From JACCVL01 sp963704295 (GTDB lineage Bacteria; Actinomycetota; Actinomycetes; Propionibacteriales; Nocardioidaceae), in NCBI GenBank assembly GCA_963704295.1, contig OY969884.1:372001-436000 (forward strand): a DNA stretch of 64,000 bases. The letters run 5' to 3'. Numbering within the stretch: the first letter of the stretch is position 1; each line of letters opens with the position of its first letter. Shown piece after piece: positions 53,080-62,577 of the stretch. The notes under the pieces were generated by a model. It saw only the letters and a list, made by a program, of their open reading frames with translations, was not told the origin of the DNA and did not search any database. Both the position numbers and the translations under genes were made by a program.

Positions 53080-54152
53080 CGGCTGAGCACCTCCGTCAGC
53101 GCAGTGGTGAAGGCGGCGGTGTCGGCGGGTGTCCCCACCGACACCCGCAGCCATCCGTCGGGTCCAGTCTCGCGGATCAGGACGCCGCGATCGAGCAGGC
53201 CCCGCCAGACCCGGTGCCGGTCGGCGAAGCGGCCGAACAGCAGGAAGTTCGCGTCCGACTCGGCCACCTGCAGCCCACGACCGGCGAGCTCGACCGCCAG
53301 CCGGTCCCGTTCGCCCCGCAACGTGTCGACCTGGGAGAGCAGCGCCGGCGCGTGCCGGAGCAGCGCCGTCGCTGCCGCCTGGGTCACGGCGGAAAGGTGG
53401 TAGGGCAGTCGGACCACCCGCAGCGCGTCCACGATCTCGGGCGAGGCGGCGGCGTAGCCGACGCGGACCCCGGCGGCCGCGAAGGCCTTGCTCATCGTGC
53501 GGGTGACCACCAGCCGCGGGTGCTCGTCCAGCAGCGCGAGCGTCGTCGGCGTCCCTTCGCGGCGGAACTCCGCGTACGCCTCGTCGACCACCACCACCCC
53601 GGTGCTGGCGGTGACGACCGCCCGCACGGTCGCCAGGTCGAGCGCCGTGCCGGTCGGGTTGTTCGGCGAGCAGAGCAGGACCACCGACGGCTGCACCCGG
53701 CGCACCAGGTCGACCGCCGCGACGGGGTCCACGGCGAAGCCGCCGTCGGTCCTCGAGCCCTGCACCCAGGCGGTCGAGGTGGTGCGCGCGTACTCGGGGT
53801 ACATGGAGTAGGTCGGTGCGAAGGACAGCGCGGTGCGTCCGGGGCCGCCGAAGGCCAGCAGCAGCTGCAGCATCACCTCGTTGGAGCCGTTGGCGGCCCA
53901 GATCCGTTCCGGGCCCAGGCCGTGGCCGAGGTAGCCGGCGACCGCCGTGCGCAGCTCCAGCGCCTCCCGGTCGGGATAGCGGTTCAGCTGCCCGGCCGCC
54001 GCTGCCACGGCCGCGGTCACGTCCGCGACCACCTCCGCGCCGGGGGGGTACGGGTTCTCGTTCACGTTGAGGCGCACGGGGACGTCCAGCTGGGGGGCGC
54101 CGTAGGGCTCGACGCCGACCAGCTCGGGCCGCACCGGCGGCGGCCCGGTCAC
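53076..54152 (-). CDS. hisC: Histidinol-phosphate aminotransferase
   Basis: A 358-residue PLP enzyme (fold type I). Motifs: VRLNVNENPYPPG, WAANGSNEVMLQLLLAFG, LLCSPNNPTGTALD, VVVDEAYAEF and the PLP lysine in TRTMSKAFAAAGVRVGY, with LIRETGPDGWLRVSVG near the end. It starts at GTG 54152, overlapping the hisD stop, and ends overlapping hisB. Confidence 0.95.
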   Translation of the reverse strand: MTGPPPVRPELVGVEPYGAPQLDVPVRLNVNENPYPPGAEVVADVTAAVAAAAGQLNRYPDREALELRTAVAGYLGHGLGPERIWAANGSNEVMLQLLLAFGGPGRTALSFAPTYSMYPEYARTTSTAWVQGSRTDGGFAVDPVAAVDLVRRVQPSVVLLCSPNNPTGTALDLATVRAVVTASTGVVVVDEAYAEFRREGTPTTLALLDEHPRLVVTRTMSKAFAAAGVRVGYAAASPEIVDALRVVRLPYHLSAVTQAAATALLRHAPALLSQVDTLRGERDRLAVELAGRGLQVAESDANFLLFGRFADRHRVWRGLLDRGVLIRETGPDGWLRVSVGTPADTAAFTTALTEVLSR

Positions 54153-55450
54153 GACCGGCGGCGCACGCGCACGGCGTCCCCATGCGCCGGCAGGTTCTCC
54201 GCCTCCGCCAACGCGATCACATGCGGTGCGGCGGCGTGCAGGGCCTGCTCGTCGTAGGTCACCACCTGCACGGTGCGCTGGAACGAGCGGACCGAGAGGC
54301 CGGAGGAGTGGCAGGCGCAGCCACCGGTCGGCAGCACGTGGTTGGAGCCGGCGGTGTAGTCACCCAGCGACACCGGGCTCCACGGACCGACGAACACCGC
54401 TCCGGCGTTTCGGATCCGCAGCGCCCGCTCGGCCGCGTCCCGGGTCTGGAGCTCGGTGTGCTCAGCGGCGTAGGCGTCCACGACGGCCAGGCCATGGTCG
54501 AGGTCGTCCACGAGGACGGTCGCGGACTGCTCCCCGGACAGGGCAGTGGCGATCCGCTCGGCGTGCTTGGCGGCAGGGACCTGGCGGGCAAGCTCGGCGT
54601 CGACGGCTTCGGCCAGCGCGGGCGAGTCGGTGACCAGCACCGCAGCGGCCAGCGGGTCGTGCTCGGCCTGGCTGACAAGGTCGGCGGCCACGTGCACCGG
54701 GTCGGCACCGTCGTCGGCCAGGACGGCGATCTCGGTGGGCCCGGCCTCACTGTCGATGCCGATCCGGCCCTCGAGCAGCCGCTTGGCCGCGACGACGTAG
54801 ATGTTCCCCGGCCCGGTCACCATGTCGACCGGCTGGCACGGTCCCGCCCCGTAGGCGAACATCGCGACCGCCTGCGCGCCGCCGACCGCGTAGACCTCGT
54901 CGACGCCGAGCAGGGCGCAGGCAGCCAGGATGGTGGGGTGTGGGAGCCCGCCGTGCTCGCGCTGGGGCGGGCTGGCAAGGGCCAGGGAGTCCACCCCGGC
55001 GACCTGGGCCGGCACCACGTTCATCAACACGCTGCTCACCAGCGGCGCCAGCCCTCCGGGGGCGTACAGCCCGACCCGGCGGACCGGGACCAGCCGCCGG
55101 TGCACGGTGCCGCCGGTCACCACCTGGGTGGCGACCTCGGCGCCGCGCTCGGCGGTGCAGGTGCGGCGCAGCCGGCGGATGGACTCCTCCATGGCCGCGC
55201 GCACGTCGGGGTCGACGGCAGCCAACGCGGTCTCGAGAGCGTCCCGGGGAACGGCGATGTCGGTCTGCTGCACGCCGTCGAAGCGGGAGCTGGCCGCGCG
55301 GATCGCGTCCAGCCCGCGGTCGCGCACGTCGGCGCAGATCGGGCGCACCGTCTCCAGCGCCTGGTCGACGTCGAGACCGGCACGGGGCAGCACTCCGGGG
55401 AGGAGCGGGACGGAGCGGTCCTGGCCCCGCAGGTCGATGCGGCGGATCAC
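54149..55450 (-). CDS. hisD: Histidinol dehydrogenase
   Basis: A 433-residue zinc enzyme for the two final oxidations to histidine. Motifs: RRVGLYAPGGLAPLVSSVLM, VYAVGGAQAVAMFAYG, VTGPGNIYVVAAKRL, IDSEAGPTEIAVLAD, LGDYTAGSNHVLPTGGCAC and the closing HAAAPHVIALAEAENLPAHGDAV. ATG 55450 is the first codon of the long his-trp-lgt run. Its promoter must lie within the 55 bases shared with the divergent gene or inside that gene. Confidence 0.96.
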   Translation of the reverse strand: MIRRIDLRGQDRSVPLLPGVLPRAGLDVDQALETVRPICADVRDRGLDAIRAASSRFDGVQQTDIAVPRDALETALAAVDPDVRAAMEESIRRLRRTCTAERGAEVATQVVTGGTVHRRLVPVRRVGLYAPGGLAPLVSSVLMNVVPAQVAGVDSLALASPPQREHGGLPHPTILAACALLGVDEVYAVGGAQAVAMFAYGAGPCQPVDMVTGPGNIYVVAAKRLLEGRIGIDSEAGPTEIAVLADDGADPVHVAADLVSQAEHDPLAAAVLVTDSPALAEAVDAELARQVPAAKHAERIATALSGEQSATVLVDDLDHGLAVVDAYAAEHTELQTRDAAERALRIRNAGAVFVGPWSPVSLGDYTAGSNHVLPTGGCACHSSGLSVRSFQRTVQVVTYDEQALHAAAPHVIALAEAENLPAHGDAVRVRRRS

Positions 55451-55505
55451 CCCGGAAGTCTACGGAGGTGGGCGCCGGTCGCCGGCCGCGGTTACGTTTG
55501 TGGAC

Positions 55506-56171
55506 GTGGGCGACCCGCTACCGCTGTTCCCGCTGGGCACGGTTCTGTTCCCGGGCATGCCGCTGCCGCTGCTCGTCTTCGAGGACCGGTACCGCGACCT
55601 CGTCGGCGACCTGCTGCGTCGGCCCGCCGACGAGCGCGCCTTCGGCGTGGTGGGCATCCGGGACGGCTACGAGGTCGGTGACGTCGCCGTGCACTCCGCA
55701 CACCGGGTGGGCTGCGAGGCGGTGGTCGAGGAGATCACCGAGCGACCGGACGGACGGTACGACGTCGAGGCCGTCGGCCGACGCCGGTTCCGGGTGGACG
55801 GCATGGACGACGGCAAGTCCTACCTCACCGGTGAGGTGACCTTCCTGGACGAGACGGACGGTCCGGAGGTCGACGCCGCCTGCGGCCAGGCGCTGGCGGC
55901 GTTCGAGGCCTACCGCACCCGGCTCAGCACGATGCAGGGCGCCGAGGTGCGGGTGCTCGAGCTGCCGCGGCAGGCGCTCACGCTGTCGTACGCGCTGGCC
56001 GCCGGTGGCCTGTTCATGCTCGGCGACCGGCAGCTGCTGCTGGAGGAGCGCACCGCCGCCGGCCGGCTCGCCCGGCTGGCCCGACTGCTGCGTAGCGAGA
56101 CGGCGGCGATGACGGCGCTGCCCAGCCTGCCGGCGACGGACGTGGTGCGGACCGGCTGGTCGCCGAACTGA
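55506..56171 (+). CDS. Lon N-terminal substrate-binding domain protein
   Basis: A 221-residue stand-alone LON-substrate-binding (LAN) domain without ATPase or protease parts. The opening PLPLFPLGTVLFPGMPLPLLVFEDRYRDL is diagnostic, followed by AFGVVGIRDGYEVGDV and GRRRFRVDGMDDGKSYLTGEV. The C-terminal helices end WSPN. Its role in actinobacteria is unknown; binding misfolded or specific substrates is a family-level guess. GTG 55506; divergent from hisD. Confidence 0.88.
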   Translation: MGDPLPLFPLGTVLFPGMPLPLLVFEDRYRDLVGDLLRRPADERAFGVVGIRDGYEVGDVAVHSAHRVGCEAVVEEITERPDGRYDVEAVGRRRFRVDGMDDGKSYLTGEVTFLDETDGPEVDAACGQALAAFEAYRTRLSTMQGAEVRVLELPRQALTLSYALAAGGLFMLGDRQLLLEERTAAGRLARLARLLRSETAAMTALPSLPATDVVRTGWSPN

Positions 56172-56199
56172 CCAGCCGCCCGGCCCCGCTTCGCCTCGC

Positions 56200-57888
56200 C
56201 TAGTCGAAGACCAGCCGATAGGTCGAGCGGCGGTACTCGCCGTCGACCGTGGCCGACGCGCCGAACGCCCGCAGGACGTCGAGGGTGCCGGCGATCTCGG
56301 ACGGCACCGGCTGGCCGATGTCCGCCGCGACCCTGTCCACCAGCTCCGCGACCAGGTCCAGGTCGACGAACGCAACCGCGACCGCGTCGTTGGCGTCGGC
56401 GACGGCCGCGTCGAAGACGTCGCTGTCGCCGAGGCTGCCGCCGTCGGCGAGCGACTCCGCATACGCCTCGTTCGCGGCGACGACCAGCCCGCCGTCGACC
56501 TCCTGCTGCGCGATCTCGAACGGGGCGCCGCTGGAGCTGAGCAGCTCCTGGATCCGCGAGATCAGCTCGCCGGCGGCCTCCGGGTCGGTGCGCATCCGGG
56601 CGCCCACGTTGATGGTGGACAGGTCCGGCTGGCCGGTCGCCGAGTCGAGCTCGAACCCGTTGCTGTCCACGGCGAGGGTGAACTCGTCTCCGAGCAGTGT
56701 CCCGACGTCCTCGGGCACCGTGAAGCCGGTCTGTGCCTCGAGCTGGGCGGCGAAGTACGCCAGCGCGCCCGGACCGAACTCGGAGCCGGCCAGGTCGCTG
56801 TCCTGCAGATCCTGCAGGCGCTGCCACACCGCGTCGACCGAGTCACCGCCGCCGGTGAAGCCGAAGGCCATCAACGTGGTCTCCGGAAGTGCCTGCACGT
56901 CGCCCGCCGCCTCCTCCGAGCCGACGCCGAACGTCATCAGGTCACCGGTCCCGGCGAGGACGACCTCGAGCGCGTCGGACTGCGCCCGCAGCGCGACGGC
57001 GACCGAACCGAGGTCTTCGAAGCCGAGCACGCCGAGCGCCTCAGCGACCTCCGGCTCGGACTCCTCGGTGGCCGCGACCACCGCGTCCAGGTCGACCCAG
57101 AAAGACACCAGCCCCTCCCCGTCCAGCGCGTCCATGTCCGCGCTGAACGTGGATGCCTCCGACAGCGGCTCCTCCTCCGCGGCGGCGGCGAAGTCGTCGG
57201 CCTGCTCTTGATCCTCGGCCAGCAGGGCATAGTCACCGACGAACGCGATCCCGCCTTCACTCGCCTCAGGGCCGTCGTCGGCACCACAGTCCAAGAGCGC
57301 CTGCAGACCGGTCCGTGCCGCGTCCTCGTCGGTGACCTGGACGACCACGAGGGGCTTGGGGTCCTCCCCGGCCTCGCCGGGCAGCGCGGCAGCGCCGGCA
57401 CGGTCACCGATCCACGGCTCGATGTCGGCGGCATAGTCGATGTCGCTGCACCCCTCGGAGTCGGCGAGCGCCTCCTCGAACAGGTGCCGACGCAGGTCGT
57501 CGGTGTCGGAGGTGATGCCGGCATCCGCCAGCTGAGTCTCCAGCTCGGGCACCCGACGCAGCAGCCGCAGGGCGTTGATCTTCTGCTCCGCGGACGGGTC
57601 GAGGTCGATCCGCGCGTAGGCGAGGGCCGACGAGGGGATCGCGTCGGCCGGCTGCGGGCCGCCGCCCCCCAGCACCTGGAAGGCCACGACGGCGCCACCC
57701 CCGATCAGCGCCAGGGCCGCGGCGGCCGCGGTGAGGGCGACGGCCAACCGGCGCCGGCTCCGCCCGCCGCCGTCGGCGCCCTGGCCGGCGGGTCCACCGG
57801 TCGGCGGGTCGTCGCTGCCGATCCACTCGGTCGGCGCCCGGCTGTCGCCCGGCTCCCCGTACCCCGTCCCCTGCTGCCCGTCGGACAC
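56200..57888 (-). CDS. DUF3352 family membrane-anchored protein
   Basis: A 562-residue acidic protein. After about 60 hydrophilic residues comes one membrane helix (LAVALTAAAAALALIGGGAVVAFQVL); the rest is presumably extracellular. The DUF3352 pattern is present: PADAIPSSALAYARIDLDPSAEQKI, then ADIEPWIGDRAGAAALP. Function unknown. Start is GTG 57888 because GGAGGGAAACTC precedes it. It converges with the Lon-domain gene, 28 bases away. Confidence 0.8.
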   Translation of the reverse strand: MSDGQQGTGYGEPGDSRAPTEWIGSDDPPTGGPAGQGADGGGRSRRRLAVALTAAAAALALIGGGAVVAFQVLGGGGPQPADAIPSSALAYARIDLDPSAEQKINALRLLRRVPELETQLADAGITSDTDDLRRHLFEEALADSEGCSDIDYAADIEPWIGDRAGAAALPGEAGEDPKPLVVVQVTDEDAARTGLQALLDCGADDGPEASEGGIAFVGDYALLAEDQEQADDFAAAAEEEPLSEASTFSADMDALDGEGLVSFWVDLDAVVAATEESEPEVAEALGVLGFEDLGSVAVALRAQSDALEVVLAGTGDLMTFGVGSEEAAGDVQALPETTLMAFGFTGGGDSVDAVWQRLQDLQDSDLAGSEFGPGALAYFAAQLEAQTGFTVPEDVGTLLGDEFTLAVDSNGFELDSATGQPDLSTINVGARMRTDPEAAGELISRIQELLSSSGAPFEIAQQEVDGGLVVAANEAYAESLADGGSLGDSDVFDAAVADANDAVAVAFVDLDLVAELVDRVAADIGQPVPSEIAGTLDVLRAFGASATVDGEYRRSTYRLVFD

Positions 57889-57951
57889 GAGTTTCCCTCC
57901 GCCGCTCCCGTGCTGGGAGGACCGCACGCCCCCCAACGTCAGACCGAGAGC

Positions 57952-58497
57952 CTACTGGCTGGAAGGCTCCAGCCGGTCGGTATCCGGCGATTGCGGCGCT
58001 TCCCGGTCGAGGAGCCAGACCGTCACCATCAGGCCGGCGAGCGCCCCGATGGTCCAGGCGAGGAAGAGCCCCGGGGTCTGTACCTCGAAGGGCGCCGGCA
58101 GCAGGTCCCCCGGCGCGGGGGTCGCGGCCTCGGCCGGCTGGTCCGGCCCCACCAGGCCACCCACGAGGTAGGACACCAAGGCGGCCAGCCCGGACCCGAG
58201 CAACACCCCGGCGACGAGCATCCAGCCGGTTCGGCGCAGGCCGAGCGCGAGCCCGCTGCCCACCAGCACCCCGCCCGTGAGTCCGACCGCGGTGTAGCGC
58301 GCCTCCACCGCGAACAGTCGACCGAGCTGCGCCTCGTCCATGAAGGTCAGCTGCGCCGTCACGGTGTACGTCGCGGGGTCGGACCACCAGGCCCAGACCA
58401 GCCCGCCCAGCAGACCGGCCAGCCCGAAGGCGGCGACGGGCACGAGCACACCGGTCCACGGCCGCCGGCTACGGGACCGCGCGTGGGTCCCGGTCAC
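57952..58497 (-). CDS. Four-helix membrane protein
   Basis: A 181-residue protein with four hydrophobic helices (about 16-38, 68-88, 91-112, 141-162) and a loop between the first two (SDPATYTVTAQLTFMDEAQ). It recalls the small Wzz-like or DUF2567 proteins of actinobacteria; I give that only as a possibility. GTG 58497 overlaps the dnaE stop (GTGA), so it is co-translated with dnaE. Confidence 0.7.
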   Translation of the reverse strand: MTGTHARSRSRRPWTGVLVPVAAFGLAGLLGGLVWAWWSDPATYTVTAQLTFMDEAQLGRLFAVEARYTAVGLTGGVLVGSGLALGLRRTGWMLVAGVLLGSGLAALVSYLVGGLVGPDQPAEAATPAPGDLLPAPFEVQTPGLFLAWTIGALAGLMVTVWLLDREAPQSPDTDRLEPSSQ

Positions 58498-61400
58498 ACG
58501 CCGAGACAGCGCGGACCGAGCAGCGCCTTGAGGTCGGCCATCAGCGCGGAGCTCGGAGTCACCCGAAGCCGCTCGTCCAGGCGCATCAGTGTCGTGGCCG
58601 ACCGGGCCTGCAACCGAAGGTGCACCTCGGTGACCCCCGGGTGCGTCGCCAGCACGTCCTTGAGCTGCTCGACCGTGGGTGCCGTGCAGCGAGCCGCCGG
58701 CACCGTGATGACCACCGGCGCGGCGCCGGACCGGGACAGGTCCGGCGCCCGGACCTCGCTCGCGTGCAGCTCCGGCACGTCGTCGCGCCGCTTGATCCGG
58801 CCGGTGACGGCGACGATGGCGTCCTCGACCAACAGCGGAGCGGCGGTTTGGTACGTCCCGGGGAAGACCATGACGTTGACGGCACCCTCGAGGTCCTCGA
58901 CCGAGATCACCGCCCAGGTGTCGCCCTTCTTCGTCAGCTTGCGCTGCACGGACGTGACCAGTCCGGCCACGGTCACCGTGCTGTGCTCCTCGCGGTCCTC
59001 GTCGGTGAGCAGCCGTCCCACGGTGCAGTCACTGACCGACGAGAGCACGTGCTCCAGCCCCAGCAGCGGGTGGTCCGAGACGTAGAGGCCGAGCATCTCC
59101 CGCTCGAAGCTCAGCAGGGTCTGCTTGTCCCACTCGTCGATGTGGTCCGGCACGGTGACCTCGACTCCCCCGAAGGAGTCGTCGTCGAGTCCGCCGAACA
59201 GCGAGTCCTGTCCGATCGCCTCGTTGCGCTTGATGTCGACGAACGTGTCCACCGCGTCCTCGTGCACCGCCACCAGTGCCCGCCGGCGGTGCCCCATCGA
59301 GTCGAACGCACCGGCCTTGGCGAGCGACTCGATCACCCGCTTGTTGCAGACCACCGCGGGAACCTTGGCCAGGAAGTCCGGGAAGTCATCGAACCGCCCC
59401 TGCTCGGTGCGGGCGGACACGACGGCCGTGACCACGTTGTGCCCGACGTTGCGAATCGCCGTCAGCCCGAACCGAACATCGGTGCCGACCGGCGTGAAGG
59501 TCGCGTCGGACTCGTTGACGTCGGGTGGCAGCACCTTGATGCCCAGCCGGCGGCACTCGTTGAGGTAGATCGCCGACTTGTCCTTGTCGTCGCGCACGCT
59601 GGTCAGCAGTGCGGCCATGTACTCCGCGGGGTAGTTGGCCTTCAGGTAGGCGGTCCAGTACGACACCAGTCCGTACGCGGCGGAGTGCGCCTTGTTGAAG
59701 GCGTAGTCGGAGAACGGCACCAAGACGTCCCACAGCTTCTTGATCGCCGCCTCGGAGTAACCGCGCTCGGCCATCCCGCTGGAGAACTTCGACCACTGGG
59801 CGTCCAGCTCGGCCTTCTTCTTCTTGCCCATCGCCCGCCGCAGCAGGTCCGCCTCACCGAGGGAGTAGCCGGCCACCCGCTGGGCGATGGCCATCACCTG
59901 CTCCTGGTAGACGATCAGGCCGTACGTCTCCCCCAGGATCTCCGCGAGCGGCTCGGCCAGCTCGGCGTGGATGGGCGAGACCTCGTCCCGGCCGTTCTTG
60001 CGGTTGGCGTACTTGTTGTGCGAATCCGCACCCATCGGTCCGGGGCGGTAGAGCGCACCGACGGCGGAGATGTCCTCGAACGTGTCCGGGCGCATCGACC
60101 GCAGCAGCGCCCGCATCGGGCCACCGTCGAGCTGGAAGACGCCCAGCGTCTCGCCGCGGGACATCAGGGCGAAGGTGGGCTCGTCGTCGAGCGGGAGGTC
60201 CTCGAGCACGACGGTCTGAGACCGATTGGTCGCGATGTTGGCCAGGGCGTCGTCGAGGACGGTGAGGTTGCGCAGCCCCAGGAAGTCCATCTTGATCAAC
60301 CCGAGCGCTTCGCACGTCGGGTAGTCGAACTGGGTGATGACGGCGCCGTCCTGCTCGCGACGCATGATCGGGATCACGTCCAGCAGCGGCTCGCTCGACA
60401 TGATCACGCCGGCGGCGTGCACGCCCCACTGCCGCTTGAGCCCCTCCAGCCCGCGAGCGGCCTCGACCACCGTCCGCACGTCCGGGTCGCTCTCGCAGAG
60501 GCTCCGGAACTCGTTGCCCTCGTGGTACCGCTCGTGCGTGGGGTCGAAGATCCGGGTCAGCGGCACGTCCTTGCCCATCACCGCCGGTGGCATGGCCTTG
60601 GTGATCCGCTCCCCCATCGCGAACGGGTACCCGAGCACGCGGGAGGCGTCCTTGACCGCCTGCTTGGCCTTGATGGTCCCGTAGGTGACGATCTGCGCCA
60701 CCCGGTCGTCGCCGTACTTGTCACTGACGTAGCGGATCACCTCGCTCCGGCGACGCTCGTCGAAGTCGATGTCGAAGTCGGGCATCGAGACCCGGTCCGG
60801 GTTCAGGAAGCGCTCGAAGATCAGCCCGTGCACCAGCGGGTCGAGGTCGGTGATCCGCAGCGCGTACGCCGCGATCGAGCCGGCCCCCGAGCCGCGGCCC
60901 GGACCGACCCGGATGCCGTTCGCCTTGGCCCAGTTGATGAAGTCCGCGACAACGAGAAAGTAGCCGGGGAAGCCCATCTGCGCGATCACGCCGACCTCGT
61001 AGTCCGCGCGGGCGCGCACCTCCGGGGTGATCCCGTCGGGGTAGCGCTGCGTCAACCCGGCCTCGACCTCGGCGGCGAACCAGCTCTGCTCGGTGTGCCC
61101 GTCGGGGACGGCGAACCGCGGCATGTAGTTGGCGGTGTCGTCGAACTCGACCTCACAACGCTCGGCGATGAGCAGCGTGTTGTCGCAGGCCTCCCGCAGG
61201 TCGTAGCGCTCCTCCCACAGGGCCCGCATCTCGGCAGGTGACTTGACGTAGAAGTCGCGTGCGTCGAACTTGAACCGGGTCGGGTCGGCGAGCGTCTTGC
61301 CGGACTGTACGCAGAGCAGCGCCTCGTGGGCGTCCGCGTCCTCAGGGGCGGTGTAGTGCAGGTCGTTGGTGGCCACCATCGGCAGACCCAGGTCGCGCGC

Positions 61401-62024
61401 CAGGCGCAGCAGGTCGTCGCGCACCCGGTCCTCGATGGGCAGCCCGTGGTCCATCAGCTCGAGGTAGTAGTTGTCCCGGCCGAAGATGTCCCGGAACTCG
61501 GCGGCGCTGCGCCGCGCCGCCTCGTAGTCCCCGATGCGGAGCCAGGTCTGCACCTCGCCGGACGGGCACCCGGTCGTCCCGATCAGCCCGTCGGCGTACT
61601 CGGCGAGCAGCTCGCGGTCGGCCCGCGGCTTGTAGAAGAAGCCCTCCAGGCTGGATCGCGACGACAGCCGGAACAGGTTGTGCATCCCGGCAGTGCTGCT
61701 GGCGAGCAGGGTCATGTGAGTGAAGGCGCCACCCCCGGACACGTCGTCGTCCCCGCCCTTGGACCAGCGGACCTTCCGCCGCTCGGAGCGGTGCGTCCCC
61801 GGCGCGAGGTAGGCCTCCATGCCGATGATCGGCTTCACTCCCGCGGCTCGGCCCTGCCGGTAGAAGTCGTAGGCGCCGAACACGTTGCCGTGGTCGGTCA
61901 TGGCGATCGCCGGCATCTCGAGCTCGGCGGTCCGGGCGAACAGCTCGGGGAGACGCGCCGCTCCATCGAGCATGGAGTACTCGGTGTGGACGTGCAGGTG
62001 CACGAACGACGAGCTGCTCGACAT
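58494..62024 (-). CDS. dnaE: DNA polymerase III alpha subunit (DnaE1)
   Basis: The 1176-residue replicative polymerase. It begins with the PHP domain (FVHLHVHTEYSMLDGAARLPEL) whose histidines are conserved, as in actinobacterial DnaE1 proofreading. The catalytic palm has the Asp residues of MPDFDIDFDERRR near residue 415, GPGRGSGAGSIAAYALRI, and RPGPMGADSHNKYANRK. The C-terminal part has the HhH, an OB domain (VTVAGLVTSVQRKLTKKGDTWA) and the tau-binding tail. ATG 62024 is chosen over 62150 as the family start. Confidence 0.96.
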   Translation of the reverse strand: MSSSSSFVHLHVHTEYSMLDGAARLPELFARTAELEMPAIAMTDHGNVFGAYDFYRQGRAAGVKPIIGMEAYLAPGTHRSERRKVRWSKGGDDDVSGGGAFTHMTLLASSTAGMHNLFRLSSRSSLEGFFYKPRADRELLAEYADGLIGTTGCPSGEVQTWLRIGDYEAARRSAAEFRDIFGRDNYYLELMDHGLPIEDRVRDDLLRLARDLGLPMVATNDLHYTAPEDADAHEALLCVQSGKTLADPTRFKFDARDFYVKSPAEMRALWEERYDLREACDNTLLIAERCEVEFDDTANYMPRFAVPDGHTEQSWFAAEVEAGLTQRYPDGITPEVRARADYEVGVIAQMGFPGYFLVVADFINWAKANGIRVGPGRGSGAGSIAAYALRITDLDPLVHGLIFERFLNPDRVSMPDFDIDFDERRRSEVIRYVSDKYGDDRVAQIVTYGTIKAKQAVKDASRVLGYPFAMGERITKAMPPAVMGKDVPLTRIFDPTHERYHEGNEFRSLCESDPDVRTVVEAARGLEGLKRQWGVHAAGVIMSSEPLLDVIPIMRREQDGAVITQFDYPTCEALGLIKMDFLGLRNLTVLDDALANIATNRSQTVVLEDLPLDDEPTFALMSRGETLGVFQLDGGPMRALLRSMRPDTFEDISAVGALYRPGPMGADSHNKYANRKNGRDEVSPIHAELAEPLAEILGETYGLIVYQEQVMAIAQRVAGYSLGEADLLRRAMGKKKKAELDAQWSKFSSGMAERGYSEAAIKKLWDVLVPFSDYAFNKAHSAAYGLVSYWTAYLKANYPAEYMAALLTSVRDDKDKSAIYLNECRRLGIKVLPPDVNESDATFTPVGTDVRFGLTAIRNVGHNVVTAVVSARTEQGRFDDFPDFLAKVPAVVCNKRVIESLAKAGAFDSMGHRRRALVAVHEDAVDTFVDIKRNEAIGQDSLFGGLDDDSFGGVEVTVPDHIDEWDKQTLLSFEREMLGLYVSDHPLLGLEHVLSSVSDCTVGRLLTDEDREEHSTVTVAGLVTSVQRKLTKKGDTWAVISVEDLEGAVNVMVFPGTYQTAAPLLVEDAIVAVTGRIKRRDDVPELHASEVRAPDLSRSGAAPVVITVPAARCTAPTVEQLKDVLATHPGVTEVHLRLQARSATTLMRLDERLRVTPSSALMADLKALLGPRCLGV

Positions 62025-62061
62025 CGGGGGGCCGGCCTCCGGACCTCGGGGTGGACAGAGC

Positions 62062-62577
62062 CTACTTGGCTCCAGGGTGCCGGGCCGCGCCGACACCCGA
62101 CGGCCGCCACTCGTAGCGGACGTCCGGGGCCTGCTCCTCGTTGCCGGCACCGTCGGTGTGCTCCACGGGAACCAGGCCGTTCGCCTCGTACAGCGCCCGC
62201 GCCCGGTCGTTGGCCGCGAAGACCCACAGCCCGAACCCCCCGGGGCGCAGCGCCATCGCCAGCCGCAGCAGGGCGGTCCCGATGCCGCGCCCTTCGCAGT
62301 CCGGGTGGACGTACAGCTGGTCGAGGAAGGCGCTGTCGAGGACCAGGACGGCGACGAGCCGGGCGTCCTCCTCGGCGACCCACACCTCGCGCTTCGGCGC
62401 GACCTCCTCGGCGAACCAGCGCGCCGCTCCGGCTACCGGATGCACCGGGGGTGGCATGGTTCCGCGCTCGGCCGCCGCCAGCCGGGAGGCGACGTGCACC
62501 GCGCTGGCCGCGCCCGTTTCGGTCGGCTCCATCGGGCGGAGCACGAGGTCGGGCTCCTGCCGCGGCGTGCCGGTCAC
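62062..62577 (-). CDS. GNAT-family acetyltransferase
   Basis: A 171-residue single-domain N-acetyltransferase. The acetyl-CoA pyrophosphate loop is LYVHPDCEGRGIGTALL, and the closing region is NDRARALYEANGLVPVEHT. Substrate unknown. GTG 62577 overlaps the rluD stop (GTGA); dnaE starts 37 bases after its end. Confidence 0.88.
   Translation of the reverse strand: MTGTPRQEPDLVLRPMEPTETGAASAVHVASRLAAAERGTMPPPVHPVAGAARWFAEEVAPKREVWVAEEDARLVAVLVLDSAFLDQLYVHPDCEGRGIGTALLRLAMALRPGGFGLWVFAANDRARALYEANGLVPVEHTDGAGNEEQAPDVRYEWRPSGVGAARHPGAK

Noticed and set aside
58620..61241. An 873-residue plus-strand open frame opposite dnaE
   Set aside because: Antisense shadow of dnaE, with no recognisable domain.
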